Shown: positions 10,571 through 22,499 of the stretch, one piece after another
Position numbering within the stretch: the first letter of the stretch is position 1
Layout: every line of letters starts with the position of its first letter
NCBI RefSeq assembly: GCF_000699445.3
Contig: NC_067200.1
Coordinates: 13,911,256-13,975,255, forward strand
DNA: 64,000 bases
Direction: 5' to 3'
Source: Schistosoma haematobium
Lineage: Eukaryota; Platyhelminthes; Trematoda; Strigeidida; Schistosomatidae
Position numbers and translations under genes: made by a program
The notes under the pieces: generated by a model
Told to the model about the DNA's origin: nothing
The model's database searches: none
What the model saw: the letters and a program-made list of their open reading frames with translations, nothing else

Positions 10571-10788
10571 ATTCTTTCGGTGAGACTATAATTTATGAAC
10601 GAACCAATCACTTATTCATTTGAATCAATAAAGTTTTGGAAATATAGCTGATGTTAGTTCATGATCATCAACTGTAAATCATAATTGTAATACTTCAAAC
10701 ACAGCTTTGTAACCCTCATTTGGTTCTAGTTATTAGGTGTACACTCTCAAGGTCAGTCTAGCGTTGCTCAAAAGTCATTTATTCTTTC
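10571..10788 (-). mobile_element. M1 element, copy C, with 8-bp duplication
   Basis: The terminus GGTGAGACTATAATTTATGA at 10579 matches the ends of the M1 copies at 32.35 and 58.8 kb. ATTCTTTC occurs at 10571-10578 and again at 10781-10788, flanking the copy. The opposite terminal repeat is absent here. Confidence 0.55.
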
Positions 10789-11066
10789 AACTATTGTATG
10801 GTTATTTCATTAAAATCACTTTTTGACATGAATGTTTTTGCTAATACATTATTTTATTTGGTTTTTGTAACTGTGGTAAAAAAGTAAGTTGGGAAAAGAA
10901 TTACTTGATGCTTCAGAAACATGATGATTTGTCCTGAAAAACAAACAAAAAATTCTGAGCACTTCAGTTTGTCCTTAATCTTTATCAAACAAAATTCTGA
11001 AATTTATTTCAATGTCTACGCCCTTCCATTTTTTGGCATATATACATATATATATTTATATACAAT

Positions 11067-11278
11067 CGGCTCTGTTGTGAGATAGTAACTCACTTAAGAC
11101 AATAGTGGACAGTGGCTTAGTGGCCTAAAGGTTAAGCGTTTGTGGGTTCGAATCTCGTGTCGCGGATCGTGGATGTGCACTGCTGACGAGTACCATACTA
11201 GGATGAAATGGCCATCCAATGCTTCCTGGTTTTCTATGGTGGTATAGCTTTAATTGACTCATGAATTCAATTATAAAA
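11067..11278 (+). mobile_element. H1A SINE
   Basis: Starts at the CTGTTGTGAGATAGTAACTC segment and runs to the ATTGACTCATGAATTCAA tail. Box B is GGTTCGAATCTCG, but the segment just before it is shortened. Confidence 0.75.
11175..11225 (+). ncRNA. hammerhead motif in H1
   Basis: CTGACGA core, GAAA, and stem III ATGGCCAT. That palindrome differs from the usual ACGGCCGT at both paired positions. Stem I GCACTG/CAATGC has one mismatch; the cleavage triplet is ATC. Confidence 0.55.
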
Positions 11279-12217
11279 ATACTCTTTAAATGAATTTATT
11301 AATAGTTGTATTAGATAGTTAGATCTAATAAGCAGAAAGGCTTAAATCGGTAGATTGAATAGACACAGCTTTAATAAGGAATTATTGATGAAACGGGATA
11401 AATATTTCGGCCAATCGCTGTCTAAATATCTTACTGATAACATCTATGATAATGATACTAAGCGATTTCGGTTTAAATTTAACTGTGAAAATTGTTTTCA
11501 CTAAGACATCAGATACAACATTCAGTGGTTATTTATTCTCACAAAATTTAAGGTGTACATTGTTGACTAATGTCAATTAATATAAGACTAAGAAGTAAGG
11601 TTGCCTTCTGATAGTCTACAATCACCAATTATAAAAGCATACTGTATGCAATATTGAATATTCGCTATACCTCATATACAGAAATAAATTAACACTGCAG
11701 GCCAAGAAAAACATGACATCAGCCAATACACAGTAATACATTGATTCAGCCTACTTATGTTATCTGGTAGTAAGTGTTTAAAGTAGTTTGTACTTTTATG
11801 TAAGTAAGAAACCAATGACTTATATAAGCTAAATGTATGTATGCAAACAAAAATATTCATTTGCAAACTCATCGAATAATTCTATTTGTATGTCAGTTCA
11901 AATACTCATACAGAGACTTTCGACTAGTACACGTTGTTTTATAATCTAGTATTTTGTAACTAGGATGATTGGTTTTTAAATGTAGACACCAACAATGAGG
12001 GGTACTTATATACGATTGATGAGTTTTAAGTAGAATGACAAATGCTTCACTGATTTTACTGAAAACTGCATTTGGTTATGTAGCCTACATGGCAACTTTA
12101 ACAGACCACTACAACCCAGAATATCATTAAAGGGATAATAAGAATATGTACAGTTTACCATAATTACGTCATATGTAATTTCATCAAAATTAACAGGGTG
12201 GAATTCTGGTATTTAGA
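11279..12217. other. intronic, nothing recognised
   Basis: AT-rich. No repeat family, RNA or coding segment could be identified. Confidence 0.5.
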
Positions 12218-12545
12218 TTGGTTCATGCTTACATACTTACTTACTTAATTACCTATGCCTGTCACTACTCGTGGAGGAGCATAGTCCGCTCAACAACACT
12301 CTCCATCCAACCATGTCATGGTCAATCCTTTCCAGTTCTTTCCAGTTGTTATTCATCCTCTTTGTATCTGCTTCCAATTCCCGATATAGTGTCTTCTTCG
12401 GCCATCCCTTCAGGATTACAAGTTATGACTTGCCTCATGATTCAGTTTAATGATTTCCTCAATGTATATCTTATTCACATCCAACGTCTTTTCCTAACTT
12501 CTTCTTCAGTCGGAAGCTGGTTTATCCTCTCATATAGTTAGCTGT
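12218..12545 (-). pseudogene. RTE-type reverse transcriptase C-terminus, degraded
   Basis: The - strand, despite stops, reads fragments of the same C-terminal tail seen at the window's right end, including a version of the [14 protein letters not shown] motif. The CTTA-rich stretch at 12229-12250 is the (TAAG)n-like 3' tail typical of RTE elements. Non-functional. Confidence 0.6.
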
Positions 12546-13012
12546 AGTTCAAGTTACGAACAATGTACATTCCCATAAATCTCCAAGTATTCGATCATCC
12601 AGAACTTTTCATTTTTTTCTATAGATATCAGGATTATAATTTATAAAATAAAACATTTTGAAACTTACAATTATGATCAATGGATAACTATTGAGTAGTT
12701 GATCATTATATTCCATGTTAAGACTTATCCATATGTTATGAATGTAACTGTCAATGTATTATACTCATTAAATATCTAAAAATATATCCAACTAGTCTGA
12801 AGTATGTTGCTGATTAAGTAACTGACTTGATGAAGCAATAGATGATCTGAAAAGTAGTTGGAAGCTTTTGTTTGTTATAATGTTTCAGTAGAATAAAATC
12901 TATACCAGAAATGTATAAAAAAGATATTGATTATGATTTGACAATCAGTGTTAATATAAACATTCTTTGAGACGTTTATTTGGAATAAACAACATAATTT
13001 TAATAATCAGAG

Positions 13013-13415
13013 AGGTTTTTTTGGATAATATAGTAATTTAATAGTTGAAGTCATGAGTCAATTGATGCTAGACCACTATGGAAAAGTTGGAAGCACTGGA
13101 TGAATGTTTCGTTCCAGTGTAGGGCTCCTCATCAGTGTGCATCGACAATCTCTCCTCGTGAGATTCGAACCTAGGAACCAACTTCGTGTATTGGTTGAAG
13201 TTAGGTATTAACACCATTGGATGCCGGCCGACTCATTGGTGTAGAGGTTAAGCGCTCGCACACAAGACTGATAGGTCCTGGGTTCGAACCTCGTGAGGCG
13301 GGATCATGGATGCGCATTGCTGAAGAGTCACATACTAGGACGAAACGTTCATACGGTACTTCTAGTTTTTCCATGGTGGTTTAGCTTTAATTAACTCATG
13401 GATTCAACTATTAAA
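13013..13415. mobile_element. head-to-head inverted H1A pair
   Basis: A - half (13013-13181: 3' end, hammerhead, box B) is joined to a nearly complete + copy (13182-13415). Both ribozymes are damaged: the - core's first C is replaced by A and the + cleavage triplet is lost. Confidence 0.75.
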
Positions 13416-13716
13416 ATAATGAGAATAGTTTAATCTTCAATCTTTGGTAACCAATAGAATATCCCTTCGCCGACATATTTGCATTTAAGAATATTTATTT
13501 TAGTTATCTCTTAGATGTCATATTTCATTAAACTTTGAGTCTCGAAAATGTACTACAAGAAATTATATATATACATGCATACTTCTAATAAAGTTGGTTT
13601 TTGGCTATATCAGTGGGAGTTTATTTGTATTTTGTATCAGTCAGCTCGATTTTATTCCAAACTAGTATTGATGTTCACAGTGATATTCAAACACGAAACG
13701 TATCCCGTACATATTT

Positions 13717-13830
13717 GTGATGAAGCTCAGTGAGTAACGCGTTGATATTTGCAGTTGTAGATAAGGTATTCGAATCTCAATGTAAATATAGGATTCTGAA
13801 CTGAAAATAGATACTTGAGTTTTAGTGAAG
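13717..13830 (+). mobile_element. possible relic of the H2 tRNA-like head
   Basis: AGTAACGCG and GTATTCGAATCTC align loosely with the H2 box A and box B spacing. Heavily diverged. Confidence 0.3.
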
Positions 13831-14649
13831 CATTTGATTAGTTTTATCATTTAGTCCGAGCGTCTAATATGTCGTTTAGATTATCTATCTAGTTCTGATA
13901 ATGTCCTGCTAACCAGTGACACGATAATAGTGTGATAACATTCATGAGTAAAATCTAACAACTATCAATCCATAATGGATCACTCTTACGCTTATCTTCA
14001 CAATAACCAAAATAGAGTTCAACACAGTAAGTAGATGAGATAATTATATAGTCCAATTTTATAATCGTAATAAATTTAAAGTAAGTGATTCACAAAAGTT
14101 TGAAAACTTTTAGATCATGAAATATTTCACAAGTAGGGGAATATATGGATAGAAGCACTTAGTTATTAGACAACAAATTTATAAAGAATGATATCAGGAA
14201 ATAGAGTTATGAATCTTCAGGTTTGCTTAATATTTACCTTATTATATAAGAGTACTAACATTATAATTCGTTATAGATCAAGCTGATGAGTTTCATTTTA
14301 AACATGCATTTATGATACTCTTGCTAGACACAATACAACTTTAGGTCGACTTGTGACTAAATGATCACTTTACTGTCGAACATCCCAATATTCTGAATGA
14401 AGAAAGTATATAAAATGATATAATATAAACAATGAATATTGAAATGTAGTTGCGTTACAAATTCACGGATACGTCTATTCTCTAAATCCATCTAATTGTA
14501 AAATAGAACGCAGCCTTCTCCACAATATTTCAACTAAATTGTGTTAGACCTAGAGCTTAATTCGAATCCCTCTTTTTCTTTACATTTCATGATAAGTAAA
14601 CAATTAAACGAACCATTACCAACTGTTAGATTACGTACCAAATGATATC
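13831..14649. other. intronic, nothing recognised
   Basis: No frame or repeat assignment was possible. Confidence 0.5.
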
Positions 14650-14940
14650 AATGGTAGTGTAGTCGAACATGCAAGTGAAGACAACCATATATGTTTGAAC
14701 ACAAAATTACAGAACATCTTAGTCAAATCTGAGATCCATACATTAAATTCTTCATTTGTAAAATGTCAATCGATTGTCTCAAACTTGACTATTCTTTCGT
14801 TTACATATCAATCATTCACTGTTCTCGTTCTCTTCTCTTCGATCTTCTTAACCCTCTAACTGTCAGACATATCACTTTCGTTTAATGATACATACTACTT
14901 ATATCAGTCGACATCAATAGTAATAAAAGTATGCTGTAAA
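14650..14940 (-). repeat. D5 dispersed repeat, copy 1
   Basis: About 290 bp, inverse to 47795-48075 and 49227-49500. Shared landmarks on + are TTCTCTTCTCTTCGATCTTC and the CATACTACTTATATCAG segment near the end. Confidence 0.65.
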
Positions 14941-15016
14941 GTTGCTTATTTGTAAACAATCTATTTACAAATCAAAATGTATAATAGATTGATATTAAAC
15001 AAATTGACAGACATCT

Positions 15017-15304
15017 TTTGATAGAGATCATGAACCGATTGATGTTAGACCATCGTTGGAAACCTGGAAGCACTGGACGGCTGTTTCGTCCTATTGTGGG
15101 ACTACTCAGCAGTGCCCATCCACGATCCCGCCCGCGGGATTCAAACTCAGGGCCTTCATTCTTCCACGCGAACGCTTTATCTACTGCACCACTGAACCGG
15201 CTGGCATCCAACGGTGTTAATGTTTAACCTCAACCGATCCGCGAAATTGTGCGACCATTTTCCATTGTACTAAGTTAGATACCTGCCTCTACCCAACACG
15301 GATT
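15017..15304 (-). mobile_element. H1B SINE, hammerhead G8 to U
   Basis: A nearly full-length - copy from the 3' end to the 5' region. The ribozyme reads CTGAGTA in place of CTGAGGA, a change shared with three other H1B copies. Confidence 0.85.
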
Positions 15305-15924
15305 ACACAGATATTTGTTTATACTTAAGTTAAAAGTAATAAGAACCAGATAATTGAAAACATCAGTAAATTAAATGGCTCAGATCAATTTATCTTCCAA
15401 CGTTTTTTTTTCTTTTTTCGTATACAGTACAAAAAATGGTATCTTAATTTATTAAAATTAACCTCTAGGAAAAAAAAAGAAGAAAAAAGATGTGGAATTT
15501 TAGATGGTAACTTATCAATCATTCAGTTAGATACACAAAAGTACACTCATCCATTTTGTATCATTATGGTATTCGAATGATATTAGTTTAGTATTATAAA
15601 TTTCAACCTAAATCTTATCTACATTGATTTATGTATAATATTACTGTAACCAAGTATAAATAAAGAAAAGGAAAAAAAATCGTAACTTTACATTTTGTAT
15701 ACCGTTTCCTGATATTATCATTATACAATGCAATTGGATACAATTTATTCGAATACGGTTGTAGTAGATAAAATCTATCAGTGATATGCTGTCATTGTTA
15801 AATCCTTCAGAGAATTATTAAGATTTATGTGTGTGTGTGTGCATGTGTGTGTATATGTACTTACTATGTGGTGTTGCTTTCAGAAAAGTTGATTGTTTGA
15901 AAAATGTATGAGTTCATTGTTTAT
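15305..15924. other. intronic, simple repeats only
   Basis: A T-rich and A-rich stretch near 15405-15490 and a GT tract at 15828-15853; otherwise nothing recognised. Confidence 0.55.
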
Positions 15925-16151
15925 TTATTTATTTGAACACATAAATATTGGTAGAAAGAAGCATTGAATACATATACGCCACAAAAGTCACTTGATTTGT
16001 GTATAAGTTGTTATACTGACCCGGTGCTCAAAACGAAGCAGCCTTCGTCCTAAAGTTCTAACCCACAAGGCAGTAGAGCAACGTTAGGAGGTGCAGTTCG
16101 AATGTAGCCGGTGACTAACTATTGGTCCATACAACATTTGTTCCCTCCGAT
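15925..16151 (-). repeat. D4 repeat, outer copy, part 1
   Basis: Half of an older D4 copy, split by an inverted insertion of the same family. I assign - sense because the A/T-rich end, read on the - strand, behaves like a 3' tail. Confidence 0.65.
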
Positions 16152-16680
16152 TGCCCCCAAATGCCCTGGTACGGCACGGAGTGGGGAGAGTCCACTTTCC
16201 CTCGCCAAATGCTCTCAAATGGACACGCGTATTTAGCCTCTGCCAGGGAAGTCCTATTCGTTGCCTTCTTAGTGGCACTGGTGATGTTTACGAAAATGCG
16301 ATGACAAGAAGAGAATGTCCGACGCTTTAACCGGGCCGATGGACATGGAGAGTCCACCTAGGGGAGTTGGAACATATGATTCCAAATCAATCGTGCACAT
16401 GAGCTCCAGTATCCTGAAGAAACAAATGGCGTATGAACCAAACGTTGGTCACCGGCTACCATGGGACTGCATCTCCTTACGATGCTCCACAGCCTTGTGG
16501 ATCAGACCTTCAGGTCGAAGGCTTGGGGTGTGGCCCTCTAGGAAAACCACCTGCTTCGGTTTTGGCACCCAGGCAGTATCACAGCCCTCACACATATCAG
16601 ATGAGATTTGTGTGGCGCATATCTATTTGGTGCCTCGTTGTACCAATATCTATGTGTTAAAATAAAATGATAATAATCAT
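16152..16680 (+). repeat. D4 repeat inserted into another D4 copy
   Basis: A GC-richer dispersed repeat of about 530 bp in opposite orientation to its host. It ends in AATAAAATGATAATAAT, a polyadenylation-like, tail-like terminus. Several overlapping frames of 60-116 codons exist on both strands but recur only as shadows of the repeat, so I do not call a protein. Other copies: 37826-38340 and 38963-39615. Confidence 0.65.
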
Positions 16681-16960
16681 GATCCTGTAACCCATGTGCA
16701 CCATTTGTTTGGAATCAAGGTTTTCCAACTCTCCTAGGTTGACCCTCCTTATCCATCAACTCGGTTAAACCTTCAGACATTCGCTTTTTATCCTCTCATT
16801 TTCGTAAACAACACCTCTATTGCAAGAAAGCAGTGAGTAAGACTTTCCTGACAGTGGCTGTATACGCGTGGCTATACGAGGGCATTTCGAGAGATAGAGT
16901 CGGCTGGCTTCACCCCCAGCCGTACCAGTGCATTTGGGGGCACTTTATTGTCTGATAGTG
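16681..16960 (-). repeat. D4 repeat, outer copy, part 2
   Basis: Continues the host copy interrupted at 16151 and ends at GTGCATTTGGGGGCA, the same edge as the inserted copy. Confidence 0.6.
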
Positions 16961-16984
16961 TATGAATTGTTATTTAATTAATTA

Positions 16985-17165
16985 AATTTGTGAAATAAGA
17001 AATTAGCCATCAGTGGAATTCAGAAGGCAAAATCCGTCCTACTGACAACTTGTCAATTGGATATACTTATATTTTAGTGTTGATGGTAACACGGAAACTA
17101 CAACGCAACATCTTTTAATTCAAACGTTTTAGACGGTAACGTTATTAAGAAACTTGTGACCTGGA
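16985..17165 (-). mobile_element. degenerate H2
   Basis: CATCAGTGGAATTCAG, TCCGTCCTACTGACAACTTG and the GTTGATGG segment follow the order of the H2 hammerhead region, with many substitutions. Confidence 0.45.
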
Positions 17166-17204
17166 GACGATATCATGATAAACAACTCTTAATGCATATA
17201 TATC

Positions 17205-17405
17205 AACGAAGATTGATCAGTCGCACTCCTTATCATCAACAGTAGATGGTCCAATCCCATACGGCCATGTAATACACGTGATACATATATGAGCATATAT
17301 GAACAAACTACTAAAAATTTACATATACTAATGAAGACTGATCAGTCACAGTCCGTATCATCAACAACAGATGGTCTAATCCCATATAGCTATACAATGT
17401 ACGTG
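17205..17405 (+). repeat. short tandem duplication, period about 124 bp
   Basis: A segment from AAGATTGATCAG through the CACGTG region recurs about 124 bp downstream with scattered changes. It may derive from the H2 segment GAGACTGATCAATTGCAGTC. Confidence 0.55.
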
Positions 17406-17715
17406 GCGAATACTTGAAAAACATTTTATGCAAAAAATATGTTATCTAAAAACTCGCTGAATAGATATACATCTCAAAATTCAATGTTATTCGTTTTCTG
17501 TAATGGTAGTGTACATATCCGTTGTTTTAAGGATAGACATGTGTGAAACAAAAGGTTTACAATTTTAACAACACTGATACATTTTAATCTTATGTAGATA
17601 TTGCTTGAGAATAATACACCTTTGTATGAGAAAAGAACAATCAAACGTTTTTTTTGCACACTGTTTGCAAAACAACTGTCCAATTTAATAATCTAAGTAT
17701 AATGAAATGATCAGT

Positions 17716-17900
17716 ATAGAGATTGTGGAGATTATTAAGTTTTTGATTGAGATCATGAACTGATTGGTGTTAGACCACTGTTTGAAACCTGGAGGCACTG
17801 GACGGTTGTTTCGTCTTACTGTGGGACTCCTCAGCAGTGTGCAAATACTACCCCACTCGCGGGATTCGAACCCAGAGCCTTCAGTCTCGTGCGCGGACGG
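17716..17900 (-). mobile_element. H1B SINE, 5' truncated
   Basis: The 3' end, hammerhead and box B are present; the copy stops within the box A region. Confidence 0.8.
17795..17840 (-). ncRNA. hammerhead motif in H1B with intact core
   Basis: CTGAGGA, GAAA and the GTC triplet are intact and stem I CACTG/CAGTG is fully paired. Stem II keeps three pairs and stem III has a mismatch. Unlike most H1B copies, it has G at the core position that is often T. Confidence 0.6.
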
Positions 17901-18837
17901 AAGGAAATAGATCAAATCCAATCAAGTATGCGTCTATATGATATTAATGACAATTATATCATGAGGCCAACTAAATGTTGTATACTGATCAAGATCTCCA
18001 TATAAACATAGTCTTATCTTCATATTTGTTATACCTAAAGGTATGTTCTCTAGAATAAGATGCTTGACAACTTCTAATATGATTACAATTTTAATCATAA
18101 TGAAACGTATCAGGTAATTCAATAGATTCTTAAAATACTGGTATCTGTGAAAAAGTCACAAAATAAGGACCGATGCAATGTCATAGTTTATTCACTTCCA
18201 AATTTTTTCCAAACTACTCTTAGTTCCGGAATTATCCCATTTTTAGGTGGACGAACTTTAAGCTACATGGGCAGTTAATTATCCTTATCAAACACAACAT
18301 CTATGATGAAATTAAAGTAGATGCATGAAAATTGGCGATTCTAATGACTATAAGCAAAGTTTTATAATGTCTAAATTATTTAGTCAAATCCCCTAGCCCA
18401 GTCAATAGTATCCCTGTTAACAAACTTCCCTATGTTTATAAATTCTCTCGAAACACTTTGGTCTAAATCATCTATGAACTAGTCAGTAATGAGCATAGGA
18501 TTAGTTTAACTTGATCCTAGTTTTTAAAAAATTATCAACGTTGGCAGTGAGAGATATGATCAGTTGTACCAAATGATATTCAAACTTTATTAGGAATTGG
18601 CTTTAACAAGAAATTTGGGCGATTGAATTTTGGTGATTTGAGTAGTGTTTTTTTATTGTTTGTCACTCAACTTCAATCTTTCATGTTGTCTCAAGTGTTC
18701 AATGTTGTAGGATAATGCAAAACAACAAAACGGTAATTCAATCACTGACATTAAAATCTTTTAAATTAAACAAGTTACAACATATCATATAGCTAACTTC
18801 AAAATTAGGTAGGGTGACTGAGAAAATTGTAAACTTT
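17901..18837. other. intronic, nothing recognised
   Basis: No gene or assignable repeat over about 940 bp. Confidence 0.5.
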
Positions 18838-19265
18838 ATTCACTTGGTATTATATGCTTGAATTTTCCGATTGTTGTTAAGTACTGTAATAGATCAGTCT
18901 CTTGTTGGCATATGTATATCCTGTGTGTACCTCCTGGATATTGCCTTCAGTCACAAGGATTATAAGTAAAGATGGATGCATATATACCATCAAGAGTTTG
19001 ATCAATTGCAGTCCTTAACAACAATGGAAAGATACAAAAAAATAATACCAAGTAAATATAAATTCACCCTGTTGCACACGCAAGTGTCTATCAGGACTCA
19101 GTGGCTAATTGGATAACACGATAGCATTTGAAGCGAACGATATTGAATTCGAGTCCTGATGTGAACATCAACTTTGGGATGTAGGTACATCCAGCTGACG
19201 AGTTCAAAATAGAACGAAACACGCGTCCTAGAGTCCACTGCTAGACACCGTCAATCTTTGCTTCT
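18838..19265. mobile_element. head-to-head inverted H2 pair
   Basis: A - fragment (about 18838-18975) without a ribozyme adjoins a nearly complete + monomer (18990-19265) with tRNA-like head, box B-like ATTCGAGTCC and hammerhead. Confidence 0.75.
19187..19240 (+). ncRNA. hammerhead motif in H2 with covarying stem II
   Basis: CTGACGA, GAAAC and GTC are intact. Stem II reads GTTC/GAAC against the usual GTCC/GGAC, a compensated base pair. Stem I ATCCAG/CTAGAG keeps most pairs with one central mismatch. It is the best preserved H2 ribozyme in the window. Confidence 0.6.
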
Positions 19266-19521
19266 AATTTTGTTTTAAACACAATATAAAAATTGAGTTT
19301 ATCATATTCATAGTGCCATTATTTCATTTAATTATTAAATGATCTCTACTTTTCCATTTACTTGAAATTCATATCGTTATAAACAGACTAAAACTTCTGA
19401 TTGACCAAATTCATAGAATGATCGATATCCTGATTACTGTTTAATCATTTTACAATAAATAGTCCTTATCAAACCTTGAAAACGTAATATCTTCCAGTTA
19501 TAATTTCCTTCAGGTAAACTA

Positions 19522-20030
19522 AATACGAACTCCGCCTCGAAACTCTCGAGGTTTACTGCCGGTCGCAAGCTTGGATAAAAGTGGGGGTTGTGCATGAGTT
19601 TAGCAACCCCATTCCGTAAAAATCTAACTTGCTAAAAAATCACTAACCATAAAAAATAATTCAAACCATTTGGACTCTGTACTAGAAATTAGAAATTCTT
19701 CATTTAGAAGAGTTATGTTGAAAGCCAGGTTCCTTCGGAAGTCACGATGCTGATGCCCCATTCTGAAAACCAGAATAATCATTAATTTAGGTAGATAGAA
19801 TACTAGTACAATGTGGGAGATAGAGAGAGTCATCCAAGTTACTGCAGAAATGAGAAGATACAACCTAGAGTTGTTTGAAATCACTGAAACATATTTGATG
19901 CAGCTTGGACAACAAAGAGCAGCTTCAGGGGAGCTATTGTTATACTCCGACCATGAAGAAAAAAATGCTACACATACACAAAAAGTTGCAATGATGCTAA
20001 ATAAACTAAATACAAAAAAAAACTGATCAA
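19522..20030 (+). pseudogene. RTE retrotransposon 5' end and endonuclease fragment
   Basis: The 5' region (19522-19635) matches the pattern at 52425-52540 and 61060-61187 on the other strand. An open frame at 19811-20026 reads like the start of an RTE apurinic-type endonuclease domain, with EMRRYNLELFEITETYLMQL and GELLLYSDHEE as landmarks. The catalytic remainder and the whole reverse transcriptase are absent; the segment ends in an A-rich stretch. Confidence 0.65.
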
Positions 20031-20886
20031 CACAGGATTAATTATTTTAAAAGCCACAATTATTCCTATATGAAAAACTAATTCATTTAGCAACTGTTTC
20101 CCAGTGTTCAATTCATTATAATTAGTAACTAAGGGAGCCACAAAATAATTTAGTCGTCAACTAAGATTGATGAGGATGTTTAGTTGAAGACTGTTATTGC
20201 AATTTCATTTGGATTACATAACAGTTTATCTGAGAAATAGGTAGGATTCTATCATAAGTATCAACATGTAATATATATATATCAATAAAAGTAGATTAAA
20301 CAGGCCATTTATCAAGATCTTTTTATAGTAATCATGATTTTTATATAAGAGAGGGGGGGTGTTCATAGCATTTTCTTTACTCATGGCTAATAAGTAATAT
20401 TGTTTTATTCACAGAAATATACAAAACATTGAATATCCATTAAACTGATATGATATTTGGTTTATACAGTAATTTACTGTTATCAAAGCTGTTAAACAAT
20501 TTGTTAACAAAAAATACATAATCATGTTACAAGATGTTATAACAGACTGACACTATAACCTAGTTATTATCATGTTAGCAATCTTTAAGCTTAATAAAAA
20601 TGAAGGTTTTCACCGGATTCATTTAAGATATTATTTAAAGCAATTAGTCCTTTTCAGAAATTTCGATAGAAGACGGAGTTGATCTGAAAAATGTGATATG
20701 TTTGTGCTATATATCTATTGAAGTTTATTGAGGCCTTGGCTATTCGTAAATTTACCCCCCCCCCAATTATGTGTGCAAAAACAATTTGTCGTAATCTTGA
20801 ATTTACCTTGGTAATAATTCTAGTCATTCTATGTCCTAAGATAATGCGACAATTTCTTTTAATTTCTATACAATGTAAAATTGTTT
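20031..20886. other. intronic, nothing recognised
   Basis: A C10 run near 20754-20764 and short AT tracts; no genes. Confidence 0.5.
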
Positions 20887-21230
20887 CTCTCCCCTTTTTG
20901 ATTGAGTTCATGAACCGATTGATGTTAGATCACCTTTGGAAACCTGGAAGCACTGGAAGGCCGTTTCGTCCTATTGTGGGACTACTCAGCAGTGCGCATC
21001 CACGATCCCGCTCGCGGGATTCCAACCCAGGGCATTCGACCTCGCGTGCAAACGCTTAACCTACTGGACCACTGAGCCGGCATCCAATGTTGATAGTGTC
21101 TAACATCAACCAATCCACGAAATTTTGCGACCATCTTCCATTGTGCTGAGGTAGATACCTGTCTCTACCTGACATGGATTAGCTCCGCTGGTCATGGCTT
21201 CTCACTAGAACTCCGAGAATTCCCTCTCCC
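20887..21230 (-). mobile_element. full-length H1B SINE with 7-bp duplication
   Basis: CTCTCCC at 20887-20893 and 21224-21230 borders a near-complete - copy running from the 3' end through hammerhead, box B and box A to the 5' region. The ribozyme reads CTGAGTA and the cleavage triplet is TTC. Confidence 0.8.
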
Positions 21231-22235
21231 TTTTGCTACTTTTTTTTACTTGAACTTTCATTTAATTGACCTATATTTAGTTTCATATAAAATGCTCCGA
21301 CAAATATATGTGTGACCAGATTGTTCGAAATGTATAACGCAAATACATCACATTTTTTAGATGAACTCCGTCTTCTCATTGTTCTATCGTAAGATGTTAT
21401 TACGAACTAGTCATTCTAATCCAGATTGTCAACTTATTAAATAAAGCATAAGCTACTGAATAAACTCAATCCATTCTAATATATTTATAGTGATAAATAC
21501 TACACATTATGCCATATCAACTACATTTAAATGGTAAACCAGTTCCCAGTTACTTTTTTGTAGAAATGAATGTACCAAATGAGTTTTAATAGCACCAATA
21601 TATTAAAATGGGTTTATTTACACAAATCCGCTAGTTTTAATATTATAAACAAGTAAGTGGCTTATATTGTAAGATAGTTACATTTGACGACTATTACTTC
21701 TGATATCTTATTGCTACTTATTCATTCCTTGATAGATTTTATTAAAACACTACCTTAATACATTGTCGAGTATTATTGGTTTGATGATATAAACTTTCTG
21801 TATTCACTACATCGGTTTATTGTTCCCTTCCATTATATCAATGTTTTATTATTATCATTATGCGAATCTAGTCATGATACAAATCTATCTAATTGGTGGA
21901 ACTGTAATGGTCAATCTTTATTAATAAGACATCTGATGATGAATAGATTAGATCTATTCACTAATCAGGTTAATTATACTTAGACTCTTCATATTTATAG
22001 CTCATTGACTACTTTTCAGAAGAATGATTACCTGTAGACATTTCAATGATTCGTTAGAAAACAAAATACTATTTGGCACAAGTGTACTTAAGCCAAAATT
22101 ATCACAAATTACAAACAGTTGAGAAAAAATTGTGTCACTGAATTAGGCTACTTTAATTAAACGGTCCAACCTGTGTTTTTATGATAAAATGATATTTTTT
22201 CTTGTTAAGTTAAAAAATGAGATGTTGAATAAATA
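21231..22235. other. intronic, nothing recognised
   Basis: About 1 kb of AT-rich sequence with no recognisable element. Confidence 0.5.
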
Positions 22236-22499
22236 ATTTTAATAGTTGAATCCATGCGTCAATCGAAGCTAGACCATCATGGAACACGTGAAAGCACTGG
22301 ATCGCTGTTTCGTTCTAGTATGGGACTCCACAGCAGTGAAAATCCACAATCCCACACACGGGACTCGAACGGTTAACCCATAGACCACTTAGCCAGCTCT
22401 CAATGGTGTTACTGTCCAACTTCCATCGATTCATGAATTGCTGAGCAACCTTTCATCCAGTTTCTGAGGTAGATACCTGTTTCCACTCGACAAAGATCA
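22236..22499 (-). mobile_element. H1A SINE, degenerate
   Basis: A - copy covering the 3' end to the 5' segment. The hammerhead core is CTGTGGA; loss of the invariant A predicts inactivity. Confidence 0.75.

Noticed and set aside
13240..13300. tRNA-like box A/box B pairs in H1 copies as real tRNAs
   Set aside because: They recur in dozens of SINE copies and are embedded in H1; no separate mature tRNA is evident.
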